Source of the DNA: Didymodactylos carnosus
Lineage: Eukaryota; Rotifera; Eurotatoria; Philodinida; Philodinidae
Assembly: GCA_905250885.1 (NCBI GenBank)
Contig: CAJNOQ010000026.1
Coordinates: 1-64,000, forward strand
Length of the DNA stretch: 64,000 nucleotides
Direction of reading: 5' to 3'
This document shows positions 18,751-31,909 of this stretch, piece by piece (position 1 is the first letter of the stretch; each line of letters opens with the position of its first letter). The notes beneath the pieces were generated by a model. It was not told the DNA's origin and made no database searches. It saw only the letters and a list, made by a program, of their open reading frames with translations. The translations under genes and the position numbers were made by a program.

Positions 18751-21700
18751 AGTTTTTTCGGTCTTCGTACTAATCAACATGGAATAAGCATTATGCGTCA
18801 TTGATTATTTAGATCCCACTTTGGACACTTAAAAAGAATTCAAGAGAGCTTATTATCGGTATACAGTTTGTATTACGAAAGTTGATGATGGACTGAATGA
18901 CTTACGGAATTCGCAAATCAACCCATTTTGTCTAGTTATTAGGCAAATAGAAAGCAGTTGTTGTTTCTATGTGAATTATAAGAAGAACAAGGCCAATAAG
19001 AGCCACGATGGTAGTACAGATGTATACAAAGTAGTACAGATGAGAGAAAGAAAACAAAGTGGTTTTTCATTTACAAAATTGTAAAAATGCAAATGGTAAA
19101 CAGAGTGCAATTCGCTTTTACAAAGTAGAAGACCACTCTGCTCTCGCAGGGACCCCAATCATTAGAAATGCTGCTTCTCATTGCTTAGTATTTAAAGCAA
19201 AGACAGATTGTCTACTTTTATCGGTAATAGATTGTGCCGTGATAAAAAATTAGGCTCAAAGATTCCTTCGTACCTTAACCTTGTAATTTTTTCTGTGGTA
19301 CATAACTTCTATTTACAGAACCAAAAATATCTAGAACAGCTACAAAGATGCGCTTGAATTTTGCTCTTGATAGTTTCAAATTCTTAACGTTCAGAATTTC
19401 ATTCATTTGCTAAATTTTCTACCAATTAGAAGAGAAGAACGGTAAAAATAGTTTTATCCATCCATCGTTGTTCGAACAGCTGCCAATAGCAGATGACTTC
19501 AGCATGGGTTAAGAACTAGCTGCTAAGAGAAAATGTGGAGAGGATTCAACATGGCTGCCCACTACTTTTGATTACTTATTGTACTGCTTTGATTTGCCTT
19601 TTTCGATAAAGTCGGTTCCGAAACATACCCTGAAAATTATCCCAGAAATAGGTAAAATTCTACGCTCTACCCGAATCCAGAGGTTTTTTGCGGGGAAACT
19701 AAACGACTAAACTTTTGAGATAACTTCAATTCTAGCAAAAGTCCAAATCTTTTAAAATCTGAATTTCAACTTATAGACTAAACTGCCGTTTGGTTTCATT
19801 GAATCGAGTATGAAAAACTGCATGGTTTGGGCAATCTCTTGTTAATTTGGGTGGTTTTATCATCGATTTTTCTTTAAAAATATGAAATTTTATGACTATT
19901 TTGAAACATAATATTTCATCCTCAAAACTACTTTGCTAAGCATACAAAGTGCGTCATCTTGTTTTTTTTTATACTCTACTGACTGAAATGCAATCGAGCA
20001 GGGCTAGAAGAACAATCTGAGTTGCAGTGGGGCATTATCTATCGCCATTAGGATAATACGGTATTTCTTTTAGTCAATAAAAGTGCAACTTTTTGAAGAA
20101 AATAAAAATCTTTTTTTTTTGCGAGTTTTTCAAATTTCGACAGTGATTGGGAGGTAACTTCTAAGAACGTTTTTCCATGCACAAAGGCGAGAATCATTTC
20201 AACGTGCGTTTTTCGAGTCGTTAAAGTACGCAGACTTTTGGCAACTTTCTTTCGACAACTAGGAAACAGTGTGGAGGACGTCCACTTCTATTAGTGGGTT
20301 GCATACAAAGTTGTTCTGGGCAGAGGGGAGAACCGCATAGAGGACTTAATCCTGACCTCTTCGAGACAGTCCTGATGGCATGAGTCAATAAACTGGTTGT
20401 TTCTGTAACCACTCTCTCTGAAAACACCCGCTGACTTACACTCGTTCCATCCTCTCGATATCGTACCATGTATCTCTCTCAATCATACATGTTTCCACTC
20501 TATAAGATCTACTGTGTATTCTGACTCGTCACAGAGTACACAGGCTTTTTTATTATTCACGCTTCTGTGTATTTTTGTGCTCTACTAATTATTCCGGAAA
20601 CAATTTTTATGTAATTAGAAAATACAAATTTATATTTGATGGATCATGAATGATGGAAGGTGACAACAAATTAGAAAATTCTAACAAAGTTTTTAATACG
20701 GACAAGAATTCTCTATTTTGAATCGTTGAAGTGAATTGTTAGAAAATGACGTTGTAGAGTACTATACACTCATTTAGCTCATATCATTTTCAGTAAGTGT
20801 TTTGTTATCAATTAAGTGATTTTCCTAGCTGTCAAACTAAGAACTAACCTAAATTCGATGCTTTGCTGAGTCAAGTAAAATTATGTAGTAAATCAACTAA
20901 GTAGAAAGCAAAAGTGCATCAGTTACCTCAGGCGAACTACTACAGCGTATATGTACAGTTAAGTACTTACAGATGAACGAAAGATTGTGTTTTTTTCATA
21001 TTAATAATTACTATTTACGTTGCATTTAATCTGTCAATAACGCTTATCAGCGTATTTTAAGTGTGTAATCTGACATATTATTACCTTGACCCCTATATAT
21101 TGCAGTCTAATATTTGGTGATCCAGAACATTTGAGATTTTGTATTTAACCAAAACAGTTAAAAAGCATACTATTTTGTCACGTTATTTATATTTTTTACA
21201 ATTCTAGTCCATTCTCTACGTTTATGATAAGAGTCATAAACAAAGAAACTAAAAGAATCTATTTTTCAATGAGCAAAAATATATAGGTCCCACGTATGTT
21301 TACATGCATTAGCTTTTTGTGAAAAGTTAGAAAATGGTAAAAGAAAACTTACTTAAGTCGAGTAGAATATGACACTAAACTTTTGATATACAGGTTCAAT
21401 AGATATACAGTTCCTAATAGACAAAAAAATAAGCATATCACGTATCAACAGAAACAACGATCTCAGTTCTATATAAGATGATTACTATAGTATAATGCTG
21501 ACAAAATTTGTCAATTATATAACATACAAAATAATGTAAATCGTTTACCGAACTATAAATGTCTAAAGAAAGAGGATATGGTAAAGACACTCTACTAAAT
21601 ATAGTTAAATACGTCCGTCATTTCATCTATTACAGGCGAAAGAGAAAAAGAGAAACATTGATATTTCTTAATAAATAATAAAGTAAAACTTTTTCTAAAG

Positions 21701-23640
21701 TTACGGTGAAGTGATGTTTAAAAATTTATTTCTCATCAATGATCGAGGTTGAAAAAACAATATTTTTCATTTTTAGGAAATAAGTAAGGCAATTTTGTTC
21801 CAATAATTCATATATACGTGAATATTTGCACGGAATGTATCTTTTTTTCTCAGTAATATCAAGCATTCATCATCATCTTTTCACATCGCATCATTCTTAT
21901 ATCCAGGTTGATCTACCAAAGATAATTTTTGCACGAGGTAACCCAAAATAAAAGAAAAGAAATATTTTGCTTGACAGAAAACAATTAATAATTTTTTAAA
22001 TAGAAAAAACAATTTGTATTCTTCATAAAGATAGAACATCATGAAAACGCAAAAAAAAAAGTTTAATATGTTTTGTGACCGTAATACACGCTAATTTCAT
22101 ATAGATTTTCTTCACATTTTATCATTTCCATGCTAAGCGAGAGTCTATCTTATTATTCTTTTGCTTTCTCCTGTTTATTTTACCATAAAAAAAAAAAATG
22201 ACTTATATTTCTCTAGATGGATAAGAATTTTAAAAGCTTGGCTAATGAATGAACTTGTGAATTCATAATGTTATCGCTTTCCTCCCATTTTCACTTCACT
22301 CTACTCATTGCTATTTCTCTTCATTTTTTATGTTAACAAGAAACTGGTATTGCCTGCCCTCATTGTCAAATAAAGGAACATTTTTACATACTACTTTGGA
22401 TGATTGACTTTTACTTTCGAAAGTTTTTATCAGTTCATTGAAAAGTAGAAAGATTAATATTTATCAGAAAAAAATACTATATTTTTTGAAGTTGGAAAAC
22501 AAGATAAAATGATAATTTAATTATTTTATCATCATGTTTGATATAAGTTGTGTAAGAGCTATAAATGTTATCGTGAAAATAATTCTTATGGATATTTATA
22601 TATACGACGGATGAGTACAATAGATCTATGGGTACTTAAAATTACTCGGAAAATTGTATGAGAAAAATGAAGAGTAGCAATTTTTGTTACTCGATATCCG
22701 ATTCGTACACGAGAAAAGTCGTACTCACCCAGCTTTGGTATGAAAATAATTGGTTTATTTTAACTAGTTTCAAAAAGTAATGTTAGAGCGTCGTTTGAAT
22801 TTCAAAAACTTCAGAATAAGGGATTAAAATACGATTCAAAATACTCAAAAGTTTGATTTAGTCTGTCTAATCTTGCAAAGTATCTCAAAAACATTACCAG
22901 GAAAGTGAGAGAACGTTAAATATTTTTACAAACTCTGGCTTAAAATATAGTTGACAAAAATACCAACTAAATAATGGTCAAAGAAATCTCTTCGTAGATA
23001 TATAATTGTTCACATTAACTCGACTTAGATTTTCTCTTTGCATAAACTATTAAATATCTTATTGTACTAATGTAGTAAAATAAATGAACAAATTTCTTAC
23101 CGATTGGTCGGTACGTATTTTTCTTTTTTACTTTTTAAGATTAAATTGTAAAATAATATTTTATATCATCCATTTCATAAATGATCAAGTAAAATGAAAT
23201 AAATAGATAGATACTCATCACTCCTGTTGTCAGTTTATAATTCACTATTATTTCAATAAAATAAGTATATCTTTTTCTGTCCTAGAATGAGTGTGACGAC
23301 ATATACGCTACAGTTAACTCATAATAACAATGGTTGATACACTGACGGTTATAATAATTGTAGACTAAATACTTCTTAGAGTATCTATTCTTTATTAGAG
23401 AAGAAAACTAGAAAAATTTTTTTCCTCTTTTTTTTATTTCCTAAATTTTCTCTATAAGTCATCTCTTTCTCTCTCTTTCTCTTTTATGTTACGTGTCTGG
23501 AAAACAAAATCAGAGAAAGATTTTAGAAGAAGACGAAGAATATGGCTTGCTTGTGTAAATTGATCAGACTTTCAAATCAATTCACACATTAATTAATAAA
23601 GAAAAGTTGGAGTGTTCATTTGTCATACATATACCTTCGT
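18751..23640. other. Gene-free interval between WNK and the Tc1-like element
   Basis: No exon-like frame is supported. The part at about 20080-20540 is less AT-rich than its surroundings and may be old transposon sequence, but nothing in it is recognisable. Around 22608-22732 short phrases such as GAGTAC and GTACTC recur in both orientations, faintly resembling the array at 44714-45078. Confidence 0.4.
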
Positions 23641-23650
23641 ATAGCGTATA

Positions 23651-24425
23651 TACGCCTGGAAAAAAATAGTTGCACACCGGTTTCTCAAGATATTTTCCTT
23701 ATAAAGATATACTTTTACAAAAATAATCCCATATTCTGATAGAGCTCGAAATTCTCTATCATCCTGTACTTTGTCTACCTTAAAGTGCATTTGTTTGCCG
23801 ATAAATTCTTCAAATATTTGCAATATACTCTCGCCATCACATACAGCAAGACATTATTGGTTGTCTAGTAGCCACATAAGATACATGGTTTATTATCTAC
23901 CTGTCAAATCTGATCTTAATACTATTAAGAGTGTGTGGTCTTGGATAAATCACTATGTACAGAGATATCCTAATTTCCAATAAAACTTGGAAAATATTGC
24001 GATAAATCATAGAATGCAATACCGAGATGTGTGATACGTGGGTACATTGAAAATATTTGAAGAATTTATTGGCAAACAAATGTACTTTACGGCAGTCAAT
24101 GTACAAGGTGATAGAGGGTTTCAAGCGCTATCAGAGTATGTAATTACTTTTGTAAAACGGTATCTCCATATTCATAAGAACTTTAAAAAACGAATGAACA
24201 AGAAAGAAAAAATGGAATTTGTGAGAATCTCAGGATGAGGGTGTGTTCATTGTACTCGAAATATTTTTCAGCAAATAAGTGCAAACCTAGAACATTTATA
24301 TACAATGTGACAGAGAATTTAATTTCGAGTGCTATCAGAATACGGGATTATTTTTGTAAAAGTATATATTCATAAGGAAAATATCTTGAAAAAACTGGGT
24401 ACAACTATTTTTTTCCAGGCGTATA
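23651..24425 (+). mobile_element. Collapsed Tc1/mariner-type element with a duplicated end
   Basis: Outer ends are TACGCCTGGAAAAAAATAG and its complement, each next to TA, as expected of Tc1/mariner. The left inverted arm (to about 23830) matches two separate right-hand copies, about 24036-24200 and 24280-24425, both in opposite orientation, so one end has been duplicated. Between the arms (about 23840-23985) a decayed transposase tail reads SHTARHYWL, then LPVKSDLNTIKSVWSWI, corresponding to the family pattern SPDLNPIENVWSWI of DDE transposases; the family acidic residue in IEN is replaced. The N-terminal and most catalytic parts are missing. It is a dead deletion derivative. Confidence 0.7.
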
Positions 24426-24602
24426 TATGTTTTTACGTTATAATGAATTCTACTAATCGATGTCAGGCGATCATACAGTCAACTTGGGGTTATTCTGACT
24501 TGAAACATAAGGAACGAAGAAAGATAGAAAGAACGAATACTACACCTTGTAACTGCCGTTATTGTGATTGTTTCTCAGTTTTAAGTATCTCGATCTTTGC
24601 TC

Positions 24603-24865
24603 TACAGCTGACAACCTGCGAAGATGTCTCTTTACTGATCATCAACCGTAGTAAGCTCATCTGACGCATTTCTTTCACATAAATGCTTGAGCTCACTCTA
24701 CACACTAACCATATATTCACTTTAGAGATATTGTACTGTACATTACAGAGTAGTAAGAATACTATCGGATGGATGACTCAAAGTTCGTTCAAATAATGAG
24801 TTTGCTCAAGATTCTTACACAACTAGGTGGCGTTCAGATTCGAACATTGTATCTTTGAGGGATAT
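24603..24865. repeat. Dispersed repeat, copy 2 (uninterrupted site)
   Basis: Matches 6513-6915 and shows the pre-insertion state of the MITE found in that copy (CAAATAATGAGTTTG, no insertion). It has about 50 bases around 24720-24768 that copy 1 lacks. No coding capacity. Confidence 0.65.
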
Positions 24866-25387
24866 GACAGCGAGAGAGAGAAAGAGAGATATAATCGATC
24901 TATATCTTGGGGACGTTTTCGATATAGCACAAACTAACAGCCATCATTATTCTATGTATATCTATAGTTTGTTATTTAATTATGATCTTCGATAATAACA
25001 TAAAAATGACAGCAAAAAAATGTCTGTCGTCTATCCTATTTTTTTCTCGTTATTTGTGCAATTATGAAACGACGATTTAGCGCCATTATTTGCGTTTTAT
25101 AATTATTATGCAGATAATAATTAAATAAAAGAAGTGCGCAGAAAAACAAATGATTATTTTCGTATAACAAAGCTAATAGTCTCGCGTATATAGAGAAAAC
25201 AAAAAATAACACAAATATAAGAGAAAACAAAGGAAGAAAGATTTCTGTCTAATAAAAGTTGATTGATCACATGTAGAATGTCTACGACAAATTTCAACAT
25301 GACCTAAATATTTATATTTACACCTCCCACTGTCTCTATTGTTTAGAGTAAAAACAAAGTTCGTTGAATTATAGAGAATAATATAAC

Positions 25388-25410
25388 ATATATATATATA
25401 TATATATAGA
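25388..25410. repeat. (AT)n microsatellite
   Basis: About eleven AT units in a row in gene-free DNA downstream (3') of the CEP192-like gene. Confidence 0.9.
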
Positions 25411-25791
25411 ATGCTTTTTTTAACAATTCATACCTTTTATTTGCATGAGAAGTATATTATTAGAATCTTAACTTTCTTTCTTATAAGTAAGACTGCCTTG
25501 ATATATTTCTAAATATAATATACAGTTGTTTAGAAATGAATTATATGTATTACCATTTATTATCAGAAATTTTGTATATAAAAACTATCTCTTTTTACAA
25601 ACATGAAAAAAAAATGATTGTATGTACTACCATTTGTAAAATTATAGAAAAAAAAAAATAAGAAAATTGCATTTGTTCGACTAGAAAAAAAAGTCATTAT
25701 CTGACATTTAAATAAATTAATAGTTATCATACTACGTTCGACAGAAGTTATTCCTTAAAATAAGAACAGTGTAATTAACAAAGAGCAAATA

Positions 25792-28700
25792 TTACATGTT
25801 ACGTACCTCATTTTCAATATTTTCTAATTCTTCTCCATTATCTACACATCGTCCACATAGGGTAATAGTAGTTTTAAAATTTGCTCGTTTTTCAATTGTC
25901 AATATTACATTTTCATTAAACATACCAACTTTTTTTGGACGAAATTTACATGTCAATTTAACAAATGATTTTTCTCTAAATAGAGACACAAAGTAGAATT
26001 TTATACAACAAAAATAACTTGAGTGTATACCTTATTGAAGCACGACGAACGCTAATATAGAATGGTGCATGGGGTTCGGTTATATCAACCTATATAGAAG
26101 ACAACATCGTTTAGGAAATAGAAAATAGCTATTAAAATATGAGAAAAGATACTTACTTCACATCCGTCTGTTCTACTATAATTTTTGATTGTTAATTTTA
26201 AACTTTTCGTATTTAGAGAATTAAATTGAACGGTACCAAAATTAAGTACATTTTGTTCAATACCAAGTTGATTAGTCGTATCTCTTAAGATTTTAAAAGA
26301 ACGGTAAATAAGACTAACTCAAATAGAAAACGTAAATAATTCTTACAAAATAGCATCTAATTGTCGATGTGTTGAACTTGTCGATGTTAAATCACCATCA
26401 CTTTGTGAGATTGATGAAGTACCAGATACGTGCTAGAAGATAAAAACTTCTGAATATTAAAACTTTGTTTGTCTAAAACTCAAGAACTCACTGAACATGT
26501 TAAACTATCGTTAGACCCATCAGAATCAACGATATTATTGATTACATTATTATTTTGTAATAATACTGGTACGGCAGACATTGTCGGTTCAAACTGAATA
26601 TAAATTGGAAATGATTTTTTATTACAAAATGGTTTCATTGTTGAAATTAACGATCTAGAAAAGTAAAGTAGTCATTGTTTTTTAATTATCGCAGAAAAAA
26701 AAGATGCATCCGTACGTTGTGAAGGATGATGATTTAGTTCGTGGATGATATTTGATGAGTAAAGTTTTAGTTTGTGATGGTTGTAACAGACAACTGTCTG
26801 GTTGAATTTCGAACATATGCATAACATCTTTTGGAAACATAAAATCAAATGAACCGGCTAAATTACCAACATTCGCTACGACCAAATTAAATTCACCAGT
26901 CATGGATGATGACACGAATAATTTACACGGCTAAAACAATGTACATGTTTGAATAAAAATGGCAAATTTTTGAAAAAGAACCTGACCTGCTTTGATACAA
27001 GTTCTAATTCAGCACGACCAACAAAACCAAGCAATTTCAGTTTTTCTAAAATTGTTGGTTGATATTCTTCATCGAGAATTATTTGTATTTCAGCTTTTAA
27101 TCGACAACTTTTATCTTAAAAAAAAAAATAGTGAAATAAAATAATCATTTTATGTCTTACTTAGATGAATGATGAAGTACTAACTGGAAGTCAATGGTCT
27201 TGAACGACATACAATATTAATTAATTGTTCTTCATCTTGACTTTCAAGTGTAAGTTGTTGTTCATTCTCAACACTATTTGACGTAAAGCTAAATTCACCA
27301 CAGTTTTCTTCCGATTGATTCTAAAAGTAGAGATAATGTATTTGCTTTTGTCTAGTATATCTGTTTACTATACATTAGCTATTTTTATTCGTAATGGTAA
27401 TGGCAAACTGGATCGATTGCGAACACGAAATGATTTTGATGAAATTGCACCACCAACGATAGCATCAAAAGTCAATAACGATGTTGATACCGAAAATAAG
27501 AATGTCAAAAGTTCAGTAGATAGTCAGCAAGGAGTTAATTAACATACTTCTAGTTTAACTGCATGACAAACACCCACAACAGTGACAACACTGGATGTAT
27601 TTGGCGATGTACACATATTACAACGAACGTATAATTTTGCTAAATAATTACCAACAATTTTTGGCGTAAACAGAATCTATTTGATGATGATAAAAATAAT
27701 ATGCTCTAATAAAAACAAATTATATTTTAGCCGACAATTGTTTACTTTTGCTTGTATACAATCACCAGGTAATACGGAGTATTTTGAGTCTTTTAATACA
27801 AATGGTGAGTCAGTCGGTGGTTCAATGTTTTTATCATCAACAACGATATCCCATGTGTAAACAGTGACCGTACACTAAATACACATAAAATAGAATATTT
27901 CTTGCATACACTTTTAACTATATTCAAGTGTTTGTGATTACCGTGTTGCCTACTGCACCATTATTCGTAATTGGAACGTCAATCACAACTGTTTGACTAG
28001 GATAACAAGGTTTTGCTACAATTGTTGCTGTTGGTGTGCATAGCCACCAATGTTCATGTGTGAGAGATGCTTAAAAAGATAATTAGATTGATAATTAGAT
28101 AAACCTAATCTTTTTGATTCCTTTCAAATAACTACCTGAACGATGTGTGTTTGTCGAATTATAAAATCTCCAAAAAACATAAACTTAGTCAATATTAAAC
28201 TAAAGCTGCCATTCTTACTTATCATCATTTGATCCGCTACTACTCGTTGAACGATTGGTGATATTGCACTGATTGTAATGCTGTTGAGAAACACTTGCGA
28301 TCATTGTACTACTCGTAGAACGTGTACGCAATCTGTTATTATTATCACTAAACAACAGCACTGGTGGTGGTGGTAGACATTCCAGATGGGATGGAGTAGG
28401 ATTGGGTGGATAACCGTACATTGCCTGATAAGTCACAATTGGATAAAAAACAGGCGATTGTTGAGAATGAGAAGAGGTTGTAACTGGCCAAGCTTGATTT
28501 TGTAGTGGTTGTGGAGGCGAAACGATCGATTGATAAGAATAGGCTGATGATGATACATGTGAAGGAGTTTTGGTAGCCAATAATCGTGTTGGTGGTGATA
28601 TTATTGAAGTTTGAGTTTCTGTATTAACCGTGGAAATATCACATTCTTGTTTATTATCATGAATGGATAAAATTGATAAACTGTCCGATAAATCAAAACT

Positions 28701-29478
28701 ATGATGTTGTGTTTGTTTTGATTCGAACAATTCAGATGCTGTGGCAATTGTTGATGCTTTTGTATCAGCACATGTTTCTTGCTTATCGAACAGAGATCGA
28801 CTGATCTAGACACACACCTGATATGAATTACATTGCTAGTATTGCAAAATATTGTTTACCTCGGATTTAGACTGTTTCACCGCATGACCCATAAATTTTG
28901 GTTTTTTGACAACAGTGTTACATCGTTCGTTGAACGGTGAATCGTCCTGACGTCGAAGGCTTAGCACGCCCGTTGATTTATTGTTTTTGCTAAGTACTTC
29001 ATTCGATGACAAACATTTGAGTTGCTGGTCATTATCTATCAAGCGGTTGTTTACCGAGATAGATTCTGCAACAACCAAAAAAAAATCCCTAAAAACCTGG
29101 AAGCCAGTTAATAAATAAGAAAAAAATACGTACCATTTGGAAATAAAGCATTTAACATTTCATCGGGTGTCGATGATTTTGCCATAAAATATGTTGTTGT
29201 TGAAAACCCTGGACTTTCTATTATCTTTTCGTTCGATGACCACAGATGATCAGTATGTGTTGTTACATCAGCAAGAGCTGAATTTGAAAATGGCACTAAT
29301 GGATCTTCACGAGCGAAACGTTCGCCTTCTTTTAGAAAAAAATCTTAAAATAAAAAAAGTTTAGTCCGAGGCTAATAACACATAATTTTATAGTATTACC
29401 TTCTGATGTTGATTTGAAATTAAATTCGTTTTCATTCGATAATGATTGATCTGTTAAATTAAGCCATGAGGAATTCAT
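25792..29478 (-). CDS. CEP192: CEP192/SPD-2-like centrosome scaffold protein
   Basis: CEP192/SPD-2 recruits pericentriolar material and mitotic kinases to centrosomes. Sixteen exons: 29478-29400, 29343-29134, 29065-28860, 28805-28219, 28167-28136, 28069-27942, 27874-27746, 27676-27548, 27320-27185, 27114-26987, 26930-26716, 26654-26492, 26432-26347, 26283-26157, 26089-26031, 25975-25792. All have GT..AG introns and phases close to 865 residues. The N-terminal third is Ser/Gln/Pro-rich. The rest is a series of beta-rich immunoglobulin-like (ASH/SPD-2 type) segments, including CYPSQTVVIDVPITNNGAVG and FEIQPDSCLLQPSQTKTLLI. The C-terminal pair (FGTVQFNSLNTKSLKLTIKN, then FYISVRRAS, FRPKKVGMF) lines up with the end of human CEP192 (FRPTSVGESRTLKVNLRNN, FYVKHSKYS, FKPKSAGKF). 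It is far shorter than human (about 2,500 residues) and near nematode SPD-2. Another ASH-domain protein is possible but less likely. Confidence 0.72.
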
Positions 29479-29707
29479 TTCTGATAATTAGAAAATTGAT
29501 GTTTATCTAAAACTAAGAACGAAAGTAATACTGTTCACTCTTTTAAATTGTTTCCCAATAAACTCTTAAAGTAATCAACTTTTGATGAAACATAAAATTT
29601 TTTATACATTTCTATTATTGCCTGCAATTCTGATTGGATTCTGTTTTCGATTGTATCGAAAAACGATCTTTCATTTTCAATAACCGTTTGTATTTGTTAC
29701 GTTAATT

Positions 29708-30097
29708 CAGAGCTGGACAACTCAGCTTCGGAGTTGAGCGTCTTTTTTTACGGAGTTCGAGTTTGCTTTTTAAACGACCGGAGTTGAATTGATGATAGAT
29801 TTTATCAACTGCAATTCCGAAACTCCGGTTACATCAGCTCCTGTGGAGCGTGTTTTTTTACAATCAGGTTTTTGGTTTCGATCTCGTCGTAGTAGTATGA
29901 CAAAGAATATGCTTAAGTAATTTTGATGTATTATAATGATTTTTTGTGTGCATACTATTATAAAAGGACACAAGACCGTTATACGGATGAATTAAAAAAC
30001 AGGAAAGAAAAAGAACAGATAGATTTTAACTCGGAGATGGAGTTTTTGGAGTTCTTAGCGGGGGTGGAGTTGTACCTAGCGGAGTTGGCCAGCTCTG
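29708..30097. mobile_element. hAT-type MITE, 390 bases, with 8-base target duplication
   Basis: Ends are CAGAGCTGGACAACTC and GAGTTGGCCAGCTCTG, inverted with one mismatch and matching the hAT terminus pattern. The flanks are CGTTAATT (29700-29707) and CGTTAGTT (30098-30105), an 8-base duplication with one change, as hAT transposases make. Near both ends GGAGTT/AACTCC recurs about eight times, a likely binding motif. No transposase frame. Confidence 0.85.
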
Positions 30098-30105
30098 CGT
30101 TAGTT

Positions 30106-31410
30106 GCTATCCATGGATGATACTAAATCATGTTTACAATTTGTAGGACGCATCCGTTGGTGTCGGAACCAACGCCGTCCGAGTAACACTTATTTTTTGA
30201 GGATTTACACGTTGTTTTTGTCAAACTTTTTATTGAATTAAACATTCGCTAGTTAATCAAAGCTCAAATCTGTTGAATACTCGACCATCAGATTCTCGTA
30301 CAATTAGAGTACGAAAAGATGCAACATATTACTTGACTCAACAATTCCAATTCTATATCCCATCGGCAAAATACTTCTATTGTTATATTGCCGAAAACTC
30401 TTCATGGTTATAAACTGTTAGTAAATACAAACATGTTTCATTTTCTAACAATAATTTGATACAACTGAAAAACAGAATGCAACAAACGCAGAATCTCATA
30501 CATTAAGATATTATATATTCAAATGATATTACGAGGACGTATGTGAGAAAAAATAATAATGTTTTTCATCATTTATTGTTTCTACTGACGTTTTGGCCAA
30601 GGAAGGGCAGTACATGTCACTCCCCGTGGAACCTCTGTTTTTTCTCACTACTACTATTCATACGAGAAAAACTAGCGAAAAAAATTTTTTTTCTGTCCCA
30701 CTCTCTTTGTGAAGAATCCTGACTACGCCACTGCTTGTTCAAACAAATTTCCTTGAAAAGAAAGGATACCAAATGTATCATCTCTGTGGTGGTGGTGCAC
30801 AATCGAAAAAAGTAAACAGGTTCACAAAGCCTAGTGTCAAATATAGCACTAAAATATCTAAACAAGTAAATCATAAATCATAATGGTATGGATGGACAAT
30901 AGGGCGTCTATCGATATTTGAAAAAAAATCCCATTTTTATCGTCGTCATGTTTCAGACACAAAATGTATCGAAAGCAAGCAAAATGATAGGAGGGAAGAT
31001 CCATACGGAGTCACCGTATAACTGTATCTTCAGACTTTTGAAAAACCATTTGTTTATCCTACTGAAAAACAACTGATAATTGAAATCTAAAATTATATAG
31101 ACAAAAATAATTTTTCTTCTAATAAAATTTTTCCAAAGTTGTTTTAGCCATTTTGTTCTAATTTTATTAAAATTCAACATACATAATAATTCAAGGGACA
31201 AAAAACTAGAATCAGATTACCTACGGTTTGATAATTTTGATTTCTAGCGAAATTAAATTCAGTAGTTTCCCATTATTTTCCGAATAGAACCATATTCTAT
31301 TCGTGTTCGTCGTCTGAAATCAGTACAGCTATATCACATAACTCTGCTATCGGAATGTACGTGCGTTACCGTTTCCGCTCTTTGTGTTTGTATTATAGTA
31401 TTAACAGAAA
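30106..31410. other. Gene-free interval
   Basis: AT-rich, no supported exon. The stretch 30600-30740 has locally different composition and may be a fragment of an element, but it has no recognisable ends. Confidence 0.4.
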
Positions 31411-31667
31411 ACAATCTAGAAATATGGGAGACGTTTTACTTTGTAGCTAACAATGTGCTCTTCAAAATCCGCTCTATGATCAGTTTGATTCACCCAATCT
31501 TCTATGCCCTGCAATTGAAATACGAATATTCACGAGAAAAATTGTAAACTTACTCTATCTTAATCATAGTGCAAAGAAGATTGAGTAAATCGAACTGATC
31601 ATAGAGCGGATTTTAAAGAGCACATTGTTAGCTACAAAGTAAAACGTCTCCCATATTTCTACATTGT
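31411..31667. mobile_element. Foldback element with ~93-base arms
   Basis: Left arm 31411-31503 and right arm about 31575-31667 are inverted copies with about five differences (near 95 %), separated by a ~70-base loop. The arms contain no open frame. The high identity implies a recent insertion or continued exchange between arms. A transcript would form a long hairpin. Confidence 0.8.
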
Positions 31668-31909
31668 TTGTTGTAGACATTTAATAGGTCAACAAATTCC
31701 ATATTGATATAGCAAAAAGCTATAAAGGATATAATCGAATTATAACCTTTTAAGTCGATGATGAATAAATAATGTGTAGTTGTACAATAATCTTTACAAG
31801 TGTTCGATAGTTATTCAGTAAGTTATCAAAACGAAATCATAGCTACACTTAACGTTGATATAAGTGCTAGTAAAATTCTTCAAATGTTAAATTAAAAAAC
31901 TACTTAAAG

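Noticed and set aside
20221-20482. Overlapping minus-strand open frames in a less AT-rich patch
   Set aside because: No recognisable protein signature; the patch may be old transposon sequence but no ends were found.
24840-24865. tRNA-like B box (GTTCGAATC) in the dispersed repeat
   Set aside because: No A box at the proper distance, no cloverleaf, and the other copy does not extend the similarity to a tRNA; not enough for a SINE or tRNA call.
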